Position numbers and translations under genes: made by a program | Notes under the pieces: model-generated | The model's database searches: none | What the model was told of the DNA's origin: nothing | What the model saw: only the letters and a program-made list of their open reading frames with translations | DNA from: Entomortierella parvispora | Lineage: Eukaryota > Mortierellomycota > Mortierellomycetes > Mortierellales > Mortierellaceae | Length of the DNA: 64,000 nucleotides | Assembly: GCA_963573315.1 (NCBI GenBank) | Contig: OY752145.1 | Span: forward strand, 1,240,001 to 1,304,000 | Reading direction: 5' to 3' | Shown: positions 44,752-54,647 of the stretch, piece after piece | Position numbering within the stretch: the first letter of the stretch is position 1 | Layout: each line of letters begins with the position of its first letter

Positions 44752-46667
44752 ATGGGAACCTACGGTGGAGGTAATGAGGCAGCTGTGCATTCACAGATTA
44801 TCACCACAGGAGCAAGCATCTGGCAACTGAGTCTCAAGCAAGAGGCAAACGCGTCCTTGACTGCAGATCAACAATTACTCTGCTAACTCATCCATCAATC
44901 AAAAAATAGACGAAGTCGCGGCCTTGGTCCTTTCGGTCGGTCATACCTGGACACAGGCAGGATATGGTGGAGAAGACACACCCAAATCCATTTTCCCAAC
45001 CTCTGTTGGTTGGGTTGATTTGCCCGCCGAGGCAGACCAGGGAGATGATGCTGACAACTCAGAGGACACACAGATGCAGGACGTCTCTCAGTCATCACCA
45101 CAACATGGAGCCGACAGCAACAACATTCATAAGAAGGACGCCGATGGAGGCGATCTGAACCCACAACCCGTCGGAGCTGCGCCAGTCCCTAGGAAAAATA
45201 AGACAACTAAGCGTGGAAAGTACTATGTTGGCGATGGCGAGATTAGTTGCTGGAGACCCGACATGGAGATCAAGTCACCCATCAAGGATGGACTTAGTAA
45301 GGACCTTCGTTTTTCTTGTCTTTGCGGAAATGTATTGCTATTTGAATTGAAAGACCTTTGCAGTTTTTGATAGTGTCTAACAATATTTCTACCTTGTCTA
45401 AAAATTTCAATAGTCGAGGACTGGGACGCGCTTGAGCAAATCTGGGACCATGCGTTCTTGAAGAGACTTCGCTGTGACCCAACAGAGCACCCCTTGATCA
45501 TCACAGAGTCATCATGGAACACACGCGAAATTCGTGAAAAGTTGACAGAACTTGCCTTTGAGAAGTACAACTTTCCTGCATTTTTTGTCGCCAAGGACGC
45601 TGTTATGACTGCGTAAGTGATTAATACCTGCAGATAGCGAAGAGCGATAATGCGAACAACAACCGACACTATTCCGCTGGTGTCTCTTTTTTTACATCTG
45701 CTAACAATTCAAATCATTTTTATTTCAAAAACTAATCCAACAGGTTTGCCGCAGGACGACCCCACGCTTTGGTTGTGGACTCTGGCGGAGATATGACAAG
45801 TGTCGTGCCAGTGTATGACGGGTATGTGCTGCGAAAAGGCATCATGCGCCAGTCACTTGGAGGCGATGTGTTGTCAGAGCAGGTGTTGAATCAGTTCCAG
45901 AGCAATGGTATCGATATTGTCCCCCAGTATTTGGTAGCTAAGAAGTCTCCCGTGGAGGTTGGACAGAAGCCAGTTGTCACCTTGAGAGATCGCCCAGCAA
46001 CCCCAAGTTTCCACAAGATGATGCAGATGCGTGTGATCCACGACTACAAGGAATCTGTCTGTCAGGTGGCCGAGTCTACTTATAACGAACAGTAAGGAAC
46101 CCTTTAATGTCTCGAGGATATGTCTTTGGGATAGGACTCTGCAAGAGTACAATGGACTCCATTGAGGCTAACCTGTCAATTGCATTTTACATGATATGTA
46201 GAAACATTAATTCCAGACCACAAAAGCCCTTTGAGCTGCCTGATGGATACAACTCCAACTTTGGAGCTGACCGATTCAAGGTGCCTGAGATTATGTTCAA
46301 CCCCAAGGACTTCTTGAAGAACCCAACTCCAGAACAGGAGAACTTTGTGGGCTTGCCAAAGTTGATCTTCAACAGTGCACAGTCTTGTGACATTGATTTC
46401 CGTCCCACACTCTTTGGGTCCGTGGTGTTGACGGGCGGCAACACACTTTTCCCTGGCTTTGCGGATCGTTTGCATTGGGAGTTGAACAGTATACCCCATT
46501 CATACAAGGTCAAGTTGCACGCACCTGGAAACACAGTGGAGCGCAAGTGCGGAAGCTGGCTTGGAGGTTCAATTATTGCTTCCTTGGGTACCTTCCATCA
46601 GCTCTGGATCTCACGCAAGGAGTATGATGAGACGGGCTCGAGCATTGTCAACAAGAAGTGTGTGTAA
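44752..46667 (+). CDS. ARP4: Actin-related protein 4 (Arp4/BAF53-like)
   Basis: Exons 44752-44770, 44910-45296, 45414-45612, 45744-46091 and 46202-46667 encode 472 residues. Arp4 is a nuclear subunit of NuA4, INO80 and SWR1 complexes that pairs with actin on the HSA helix. MGTYGGDEVAALVLSVG with GEDTPKSIFPTSVGW is characteristic of Arp4, as are HALVVDSGGDMTSVVPVYDG, which replaces the ATP phosphate loop of actin, VVLTGGNTLFPGFADRL and GSWLGGSIIASLGTFHQLW. An insert of about 50 acidic/polar residues lies after the GW at about residue 47. The first exon is only six codons and part of a seventh. Intron junctions are all canonical. AATAAA repeats are at 46705-46719. Confidence 0.95.
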
Positions 46668-47561
46668 ATACCAGGGACAGAATTTTTATCCCCTGGATTA
46701 CTGGAATAAATAAAATAAATAGCTTTTATCGTGATGACCCATTGTGACTAACAGACCTGAGAACGAAAGCCTGGATTAAGATTCGCAAGCATGCGGAGGG
46801 CGCAGTGGGAAAGATGAGCAGAAAAGAAAAGTATTGGTTTGGATATGCTTTTTTCCGCAGGGAAGCACTCCAGTGTGGGCCAAAGCGACTTGTTGCTGAA
46901 GGAACTGCCCGCAATTGCAAAAAAAAGGGCGCACAAGACCAGTGGAGTACAAGATGAGAAAAAAAAAAAGGTGTGGGACTCCAACCGCAATCTTGATTTT
47001 CGTCTCCTAAAATGGGTCCGATGGAATCAGGGCACTCCACAGGGTGGCGAAGAGGAAAATCCGAGGAAGGCGAGCAAAAAGTAAGCTTAAGGACTAAGGA
47101 GAGCAGGAGACAGCAGGGTGGGCGTCGGCGGAGGAAAGTAGGTGTGGTCAGGCACTGAGGAACTTATGGTTGTTTGACCCTGCTGGGGTTGAAATAACGG
47201 ATTTTTTCTTTTTTTTTTTTGTCTTAAGGATGAGCTCTCTTCCTCTTTCTCTCTTTTCTCTCTTTCTTCTTCTTCTCGCTCTTCTCTCTTTGCATCTCAC
47301 TGACATTTGTTTTTGCCCTCGTTGTTGTTGGCAATCACTGTCAGATCCCCCTCCCCCCCCTCCCCTCTCCACTCTCCACTCTCCCTTTTCCTCATCAAGG
47401 GATTCCCATCCAGTAGAAAGATTGTCAGTCACCCAGGGACCGTCATCCAGTCACTTTTCGAGCCTCAATTTTCTCTGTTTCTCAGCTCCAGTCACACACC
47501 CTCTCAGTTCCCGGTCCCCTCTCTTCCCCTGGCCCCTCTCTCTCTCGCCTTCGTATCTGCC
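46668..47561. other. Intergenic region with CT-rich leader of the MFS gene
   Basis: The left end carries the poly(A) signal of the Arp4 gene. From 47200 to 47560 the plus strand is strongly pyrimidine-rich. In-frame codons continue upstream of the chosen MFS ATG from 47307, but the composition is that of a leader. No separate gene is supported. Confidence 0.45.
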
Positions 47562-49799
47562 ATGGAGAAAAGCAATGGCAGCAACGACCACCAGGTGAGC
47601 CGGACCGACTCTAGCTCCACCATTGCCCCAGTTATTACAACATCAGCCGCATGGCCTTCCTCGTCCTCCCCCACCTCCTCTTCAGAGATCAAAAGCGCCG
47701 TTGACCCAGAAAGTGGCGTGCCTGCGGTCGAGGAGAAAACCGCAGAGGAGATCCTGGCCCAGGTCGTTGAGACGCTGCCCATGCGCCAACTTGCACCGGC
47801 CTTCTTAGGGTAAGATCGCCGTTATTTTTGGCCAGGTTACCCTGCCCTGCCCCCCTTTCCTGCCCCTCTGTTGGAGTCCAGAAAGCATGGCGTGCATGCA
47901 GGACTTCAAACTCCCAAGACTACGCCAACAGTGAGACAGCAGTGCTCACACGACAGATCCTCAATAATATACACTACACCGGCTGCAGTCTGATCGCCTC
48001 ACCCGGTCTGTGGAGATGGGTCAGCGATCCGGGAATACATTCTCCGTTGTGTCACCATGCTTAAAATTCTTATTATTCTTCTTTCGTTCGGGTTTCAACA
48101 TCCTTTTTCCTTCGATCCCATAGTGTCGCGTTGACAATGTTCATGGCCGCTCTGGACAACAGTATTGTGTCGACAGCATTACCCAGAATCGGAACCGAGT
48201 TCAATGCCTCCAACAAGGTTGAACTGGTCTTTACCTGCTATGTCATTACCTTCAACGCCTTCCAGGGTCTCTATGGCAAGATGAGTAACGTCTTTGGGCG
48301 CAAGCCCACTATGTTTGCCGCCATTACAATCTTTGTTGCTGGATCCATCCTTTCCGGAGCCAGTCAGTCTATGAACATGTTTTTGGGTTGCCGTGCTTTG
48401 ACAGGTATCGGTGCCGGTGGTATCTTTTCTCTTTCCAACATTGTCATTGCCGATCTGGTCTCGATCAGAGATCGTGGCAAGTACCAAGGATTCATCTCTG
48501 CCGTTTTTGCGATTTCGGCATTGATTGGACCCGTGCTGGGAGGTGCGTTTGTGGACAAGGTCAGCTGGCGCTGGTGTTTCTGGATCCAAATTGCCTTGGC
48601 AGTGATTACCGTGCCAACATTGGCAATCATGTTGAAGTTGCCTAGACCAAAGGGTAACATGATGGAAAAGATCATGGGTATCGATTGGTTGGGAACGTTC
48701 TTCATGGCTATCACGGCCGTGTTTTTGCTGTTGCCTACCAACTTGGGAGGCAACATGTATGCCTGGGACAGCCCTCTTGTCATCGTCTTGTATGTCTTGG
48801 CCCTTCCCTCAATCATTGGTTTCTTGTATGTCGAAGCCAAGCAAGCCAAACACCCCATTGTGCCTTCTTATCTCTGGAAAAACAGGAACGTGGTGACCCT
48901 TCTCAGCATTAACGTCTTTATGGGTATGACCTTCTGGACCCTCATTTTCTATTTACCCATTTACTTCCAGGTAAGACTCTTTGCCATTGTCACAACTCTC
49001 GAGCTGCATGGCTGTTCTAAACGTTATATTAACTGCCCGATCCTACTCCTTCCTACTGCAGATCATCGAACATGAAACTGCCATGGATGCAGGTTTGACA
49101 ATGATTCCCCTGGAGGCCGGAATCTTTATTGCCTCCAACGTGGCTGGAATCCTTGTCTCCAAGTTTGGCAAGTACCGCCCCTACATCTTTTTGGGCACGG
49201 GTATCGCTGTGGTCGGTATCTGTCTCTGTCTCGTCCTCGCCAACACCTCCTCCAAGGCCATTCACGTTGTCGTCCTTTTTATCTGCGGTCTCGGAATCGG
49301 TCAGCTCTTCCCTTGTTTGATCGTGGCCATTCAGGCGTCTGTGACCCGTCAGGATCTGGCGACCGTGTCGACCTTGCACAACTTTTTCCGTATGACCGGG
49401 TCCGGATTCGGCGTTGCCATTAACGGAGCTTTGTTCCAGAACCATTTGAGCTCCAGCTTGTTGAGGGCTGATATCCCATCAGAGTACGCAGAGATTGCCA
49501 TGTTGTCGGCTCAGTCGATCGTGAATATTCCTGAACCTTTCAGGTCGGTTGTGGAGGGCATCTATTTGGATAGTATGAGGTTGGTGTTCAAGGCCACAAT
49601 CCCCATGGCGGCCCTGATGTTCTTGTTGACGTTTAGATTGCAGCACGTGCGATTGAATGCCAAAGCTGCCACCACGGAGCCATCGACCCCTGCCAGGACC
49701 TCTGTGGAGGCCAAGGGGGAGATGACTCTTGCAGAGGCAATTGAGATGCCTTTGGAGGAGGATGAAAAAAAGAAAAAGAGCGAGGAGGTGTCCAAGTAA
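47562..49799 (+). CDS. MFS transporter of the 14-helix DHA2-like drug/H+ antiporter type
   Basis: Exons 47562-47809, 48124-48970 and 49062-49799 encode 610 residues. Residues 1-80 are a Ser/Thr/Glu-rich cytosolic tail. Helix 1 starts FLGVALTMFMAALDNSIVS, carrying the 'D(N)SIV' motif C-like element of the DHA2 family. Motif A is LYGKMSNVFGRKPTMF. TGIGAGGIFSLSNIVIADLV and SIRDRGKYQGFISAVFAISA, ending in PVLGG, are motif B/C. The C-terminal half ends with an acidic/basic Lys tail. It should export small molecules at the plasma membrane or vacuole in exchange for protons; substrates include fungal toxins, azoles or amino acids in relatives, none of which can be chosen here. The first intron is 314 nt and falls just before helix 1. 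AATAAA is at 49917-49922. Confidence 0.9.
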
Positions 49800-50327
49800 G
49801 AGTTCCTTCGTTTTTGTCCTGCCGTCTTGTAGATGGATAGACACACCTACCCGCCCTATAGATACCACTTTTTTTTATTGTTGCATTTCTCTGTATTTTC
49901 TGTTCAATCGTCTTTGAATAAAACGAAATCCTTCGTCCTTTTTTGCTTTGCGGAGGCGTCTAAAGCCCAGATCCTCATCCTCTTCTGAATACGAGCAGAT
50001 TTTCTTCCGTAATAGTCATTGACGTTTGAAGGAATTGTTTCTATTTGGCTGGAAGGATTTCTCTCGTTTGTGTATTTAATTGTGAGTGCTGGTGTTGGCC
50101 ATTTGGGGTTCGGTTGTCGAAGTCTGGACTTTGTTATTGTGGAGACCCTCCATCAACAACAGGTCGTAGTGGGCAAAGAGACAACGCAGGGTCCCCTCTA
50201 CTGGGACTGAAATGGGTGGTTTAGCCTTTGACGCAGCCGGTAACCCCTGCAATACGCCCACTTTCCATGGTTTTCCATGCACCTACCATCATCACCACCA
50301 CATCCCTCCGCTTGGAGACTCGCTACG
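49800..50327. other. Intergenic region before the ubiquitin-like cluster
   Basis: It holds the MFS poly(A) signal (49917-49922). No clear TATA box or repeat was seen upstream of the first ubiquitin-like gene, and no gene is supported. Confidence 0.4.
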
Positions 50328-50768
50328 ATGAAGATCACCATCTCCAACGCCAGCGATCGCTTCGAGATGCACCAGAATAGCAATGACGAGGTCTCGTTCA
50401 CTATTCGCGAGGACACCCAGTCGCAAGAGGTCTCCATTTCGATCAAATCGTCTATGGGGTCCTCAACTTTCCGAGGATCGAACTTGAACATCTCTGTCGA
50501 GCCTCAAGCTTCTTCCAAGCCAGGCAGCGCAAGCCCTTTTGATATTATTGTAGGAACTGGTACAGGTCGAAGCATCAAAGCAAGGATCACTTCTTCTATG
50601 ACTGTGCAGGAGCTCAAGGTGAAGCTGGGTGACAAGGAGGGCATCCCTGTCGATCAAATTAGACTGATGGCTGGAGGGCAACAAATGGAGGACGAACGCT
50701 TGCTTTCTGACTACCGCTTGGAACATGGGAGTGTTATCCATATGATACTTCGACTGTCAGGCAGTTAG
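50328..50768 (+). CDS. Ubiquitin-like protein 1 of a tandem trio, with N-terminal beta-rich module
   Basis: A single exon encodes 146 residues. Residues 1-60 form a strand-rich module of unknown family that ends SNLNISVEPQ. After a short Ser-rich linker, residues 72-146 are a ubiquitin fold: SSMTVQELKVKLGDKEGIP corresponds to ubiquitin 19-38 and DERLLSDYRLEHGS to 52-65. The end ILRLSGS corresponds to VLRLRGG, so Arg74 and Gly76 are both replaced by Ser. I44 is Met and K48 is Gln by this alignment. It should not be conjugated by E1 without further change. The start at 50328 fits the paralogues. AATAAA at 50780-50785 follows. It is the first of three same-strand, intronless genes. Confidence 0.82.
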   Translation: MKITISNASDRFEMHQNSNDEVSFTIREDTQSQEVSISIKSSMGSSTFRGSNLNISVEPQASSKPGSASPFDIIVGTGTGRSIKARITSSMTVQELKVKLGDKEGIPVDQIRLMAGGQQMEDERLLSDYRLEHGSVIHMILRLSGS

Positions 50769-51167
50769 GCAGTTAAACAAATAAAACGTCGGAGTCAATC
50801 CTCAGTCAGCTTGCTGCCAAGTGACACATGCTTGCACTTCTACAAAGTTGACTTACCGACTACGAGGTCAAGATTGGACGTGGTTTAGGCGTTTATATTC
50901 ACCTCCAGAGCAACTGAAAACCATCATTTCATTCTTGGAGAACAGTCTTGAGCCTTGGGAAGGACGAAAGCGGTTCGTTTGCGATGTGCCCTGTGCAGTT
51001 CGCCTCAAGACGGGAATGAAAAAATCAATGTCCGCAATCAGTCTTTGGTTGCTGTGAATGTCGGCGTGCACAGACTTTGTGAGGCAGTGTTTCGCTATCT
51101 CGTTGTCTTCTTTGCCATGCGTCCTTGCTTTCTCTCTCTTCTGTTCAATGGCCATCACAAACTTACC

Positions 51168-51731
51168 ATGGAAGAGTCCGTCATCACGATCAACATCCGA
51201 ACAGGGTCCAACACGAAGAAGCTCAGCCTTACCCTGCCCGGCGATTACTACCTCAATCTGGAGCCGGGACCAGGACCAACCATGACCACCCTGCTCCTTG
51301 ATTTTGACGATGGAACTATTGCCGTCTCGGGGGATGCGATCGATTTTCAAATTGTCCCGGTGGTCCCGGATGGGGCGGTCCCACTTTCGCCCGCAACATC
51401 GTTGACAACATCATCACAAGTGTCTTCGTCACTTTTTTCACTCAAGAACAGGCTTTCAGTTAGTCCAAGGCATCCCAGTGTGGCGAGTATCAGTGGTCAA
51501 GATAACGACTTCAATCGGTCCTTTAACGTCAGGGTCGAGATCCCAAACCTGAAAACCATTGTTGTGAGCGTATCTCCTTCGGACAGTGTGTTTGTTCTCA
51601 GGACAAAGATCAAAGCAGTCAACCAGACCTGTCCAGCTACATTGCTTTACAAGGGTGTCCCTCTTGACCAAAACGGAGCCTCGTTGGGGTTCTACAAGAT
51701 TTGTCCTGGGGCCGAGATCGTTGGGTGTTGA
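51168..51731 (+). CDS. Ubiquitin-like protein 2 of a tandem trio, divergent
   Basis: A single exon encodes 187 residues from the ATG at 51168; codons continue upstream in frame to 50955, but homology with the neighbours starts at this Met. Residues 1-65 form the same kind of strand-rich N-terminal module as the two neighbours, ending DFQIVPV. A Ser/Pro-rich linker follows. The C-terminal fold is ubiquitin-like but eroded: VSVSPSDSVFVLRTKIKAV stands for the helix entry, TLLYKGVPLDQNGASLGFYK for the segment around 43-60, and it ends CPGAEIVGC, short of the last strand and LRGG. It lies 399 bases after its neighbour. AATAAA is at 51748-51753. Confidence 0.72.
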   Translation: MEESVITINIRTGSNTKKLSLTLPGDYYLNLEPGPGPTMTTLLLDFDDGTIAVSGDAIDFQIVPVVPDGAVPLSPATSLTTSSQVSSSLFSLKNRLSVSPRHPSVASISGQDNDFNRSFNVRVEIPNLKTIVVSVSPSDSVFVLRTKIKAVNQTCPATLLYKGVPLDQNGASLGFYKICPGAEIVGC

Positions 51732-51976
51732 CGGGTCTGCTGTGGGAAATAAAATCAAAAGAACGACTTGTCCTTGACTTTGTATAGGCACAGCCCAGGA
51801 CAGGACCACGCGTGATCAATGTTTTTGTCGAGTCTGTTGCAGAGGCAGTGCAATGCAGATTGGATGGGGCCATCCTCTGTCTTTATCTGCATGGGACTCT
51901 TTGTTTCCACTTTTTTTTTGCTGTCCTCACAAAAAAATCACCATCACCATCGACCACGATATCCACGGATTTCACC

Positions 51977-52663
51977 ATGAACGTTGTGGTTTCCCCAAAA
52001 CACAATCGATCAGAGTTTACCGCTGATTCCAACTGCTCGTTTTCAGTGGAGCGAGGATCCGAGCCAGGAACGGTTCTCCTCTGGGTTAGGTCGCCCAATA
52101 GGGTCGCCTCGTTCCTCGGACCGACGATGGAGATCTCAGTCCAGCCCTTTTCCCGAACAACAGGAGACGCAGCTGCAGTGGTGGCCAGAGGTGTAAACCC
52201 GGCGCCTGTTAGGTCCCCGTCAGTTGCGGTCACTTCTTTGACCCCAAGTGCAACTTTTAACGAGGCTCCCCCTTTGTATGCTAATGTAACCGTGAGCGAA
52301 GATACCGGTCCAGCGACTCCAACGTCATCACACAATGGTACACACTCACCAAGCAATCAAAGGGAGGCCCATCCAACGCCTTACAGCTTTGAAACTGCAG
52401 ACGCCAATCAAGGTAGCACTGACGCACAACAATTTGAGGTTTTGGTCGAATCGATGGATGGGCAAAAATTCACAATGCAGGCACGCGGTTCCATGACAGT
52501 GAGTCAATTCAAGGAAAAATACTTTGATATCAGTGGGCGGCCGCCTGATCAAACCCGGTTAGTCCATGCAGGCAAGCAGTTGGAGGATCAATGGACGCTG
52601 TCGGACTGCGGGGTTAAGAAAGGATCGTTCCTCTTTGTTGTCTTTCGACTTCGAGGGAGCTAA
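51977..52663 (+). CDS. Ubiquitin-like protein 3 of a tandem trio, ending RLRGS
   Basis: A single exon encodes 228 residues. An N-terminal strand-rich module (1-60, ending TMEISVQP) parallels ISVEP in the first paralogue. A Ser/Thr/Pro linker of about 90 residues, with SP/TP sites, follows. The ubiquitin fold at about 152-228 keeps [39 protein letters not shown] and ends VVFRLRGS. K48 and Q49 are kept, while the last Gly76 is Ser. It starts 245 bases after the second gene. AATAAA is at 52811-52816. The architecture of the trio (module, linker, ubiquitin fold) does not match a family I recognise. Confidence 0.82.
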   Translation: MNVVVSPKHNRSEFTADSNCSFSVERGSEPGTVLLWVRSPNRVASFLGPTMEISVQPFSRTTGDAAAVVARGVNPAPVRSPSVAVTSLTPSATFNEAPPLYANVTVSEDTGPATPTSSHNGTHSPSNQREAHPTPYSFETADANQGSTDAQQFEVLVESMDGQKFTMQARGSMTVSQFKEKYFDISGRPPDQTRLVHAGKQLEDQWTLSDCGVKKGSFLFVVFRLRGS

Positions 52664-54647
52664 AAAAAATACATGCGAGCAACAAGAATTACAGAGAAAA
52701 AACGTGAGGCTGGTGCATTTGTCCATGTTCGGGTTGTCGATCAAGTTGATTGTAGTTTACAAAGCTGACGACCGAGCCATGACCATGACAGTTGGAACTG
52801 GTGAAACAAAAATAAAGAAAAACCATCATGATAATTTTTGTCATTGCCTGGACGATTGTTCCCCCCCCCGAAAAGAGGACGCGTTTTTGACGCGACATGT
52901 TTGGACTTTCTTGGTTACCTCCTCTGTCCTGACGAACCTGGGATAAAAAAAGGCCAGGTTTTCTCAGTTTTTGTTCTCGCCACAAGGTTTCCCTCAGATT
53001 CCATCGCCCACAAGACATCCAGTCATCCACCCCTCTCTAGTTTGGATCGGATATGCAGATGGTACGTGATAGAGAAAACCCAATTTCACGGAAGTAGTAC
53101 CGGCTGCGACTACGGAATCAACTCGGGCGCCGATCAAAGCATGGTTCCTCTATTCGAGCAAAAGCAAAGGCAAGAGCGACCCAGAAACAAATAAGGGACC
53201 ATCTTTGAAATTTTGTGGATCAAGACGACGTGCATCGGAGTGGAGATCCGTGCGAAGTTTTTCATGAGCTACACTTTCCTTAAGTACTCATGACAACTCC
53301 ATGAAAGTACGCGCTAATTGGGTGCGCTTCCATAGTTTTTCTACGTACCATCTTTCCTAGAGTCCACTTATCAGTCCCCTTTCTGGTCGCCGAGATCTCA
53401 CGTGCGATCCAAGAGGGTTGTTGGGCCTGTTGAGAGATCAAAGGGGAGTGAGGGCTTTTTTTGCATCAATTTCAGGAGAAGAAACGGGAAGAGAAAAAAA
53501 GAAAGACGAGCAGTTGAGGGAGCCGTAAAAGAACAAGTTGGGCGGCATCTTTATCGCGTGCTATCAAAAGAGCCTTTCATCCATCCCTGACATCCAGTCG
53601 TTGCGGCACATGGTAGATCGAAAGGGGAGTCCATTAGAGGACACTATATAGCACTGTACTTCACTGCATGAGAGTGTGGTAGATGTAGGCGATCATCGGT
53701 CCATACTCTGAGTCCGCCGAGAACGACAAAAACAAACCCGCGTATCCTGCTCGGCTCTGTTCTCGGCGAGGATGATGGCACCTTGTGCTTGGAAACACAC
53801 TCGAGCGCACCCAAGGCCCTCTCGGTCCGAGTTCTTGGTAGCCACAATGGTGGAGTGGATTTGTGTGTAGCATGTGTCTCCGTTTTTGGTTTGCCTCCTC
53901 CCGCGCCATTATCTTGCGGAGTGTCCTCCTTTGCGGCCAAGCACTATCGGTCTTTTTTGTTCCCTCTCAACAGTGTCGGATGTGGTCATTGCCCTTGCCT
54001 TTCCTATACTCGCAGGTGATGGCGTCGATGGGCAGGAAATGGCGATTGCCAGGACGCGCGTCCTGCCCCCTTTGGACATCCCCGGCCTTTTCGCCTCCCC
54101 CTATGGACGGGTTCGGGAGAGGGACGAGGGCTGCAGCAGGGACACAGCCCCTTTGACCTTTGACCGCTGGCCTCGAGGGAGAGCGTGATTCGGGCTTTGC
54201 ATTGTGCAAACAACAACAGCGATGCACGGTCCAAAAGGGCGGATCATGGAGCTGTGCATCCTCCAGCCTCATCAGAGAAGGCCAAAGAGATAAGAAAAAA
54301 AAGATCGGCGGGCGGACCCTCCCTGTTCATTCTCTTGCTTCCTTTGCTTCATTAGTTCCTATGCTTCCTTTGCTTCCTTTGCTTCCTTTGCTTCCTTTGC
54401 TTCCTTTGCTTCCTTTGCTTCCTTTGCTTCCTTGCTTCTTTGCCTGCTTCCAGTCTGTCTGTCTTTCTCTCCATCCCCTTCTCTCTTCTCGTCTTGTTGT
54501 TTCCTCCATTCTCTCCCCGGCCTCTTTTTTTGCTCATTCTGCCTTCATTCCTCCTTGCCCATTCCTTCAGTCCATTTAGTCCATTCACTCCATTCATCCC
54601 CTCTTCACCCCTGCTCTCGTCCTTTTTCTTTTGAATTGCCTGCCATC
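52664..54647. other. 2-kb intergenic region, no gene supported
   Basis: It holds the 3' flank of the third ubiquitin-like gene and the leader of the Dip2-like gene with a 9-base minisatellite. Frames up to 118-139 codons (52838-53194, 54160-54579) have no domain, and the latter only translates the repeat. Confidence 0.4.
54363..54431. repeat. 9-bp minisatellite (GCTTCCTTT), seven perfect copies plus a partial one
   Basis: Perfect units start at 54363, 54372, 54381, 54390, 54399, 54408 and 54417; a partial unit and degenerate copies flank them. It is pyrimidine-only apart from one G per unit and sits about 220 bases before the Dip2-like ATG, so it is probably in the promoter or 5' UTR. Confidence 0.9.

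Noticed and set aside
47810-48123. TPP-type riboswitch in the long MFS intron
   Set aside because: No CTGAGA box or matching conserved stems were found, and the gene is not of thiamine metabolism.
54160-54597. Frames on both strands with PLLPLLPLL or KGSKGSKGS repeats
   Set aside because: They are translations of the 9-bp minisatellite and not protein repeats of a real gene.
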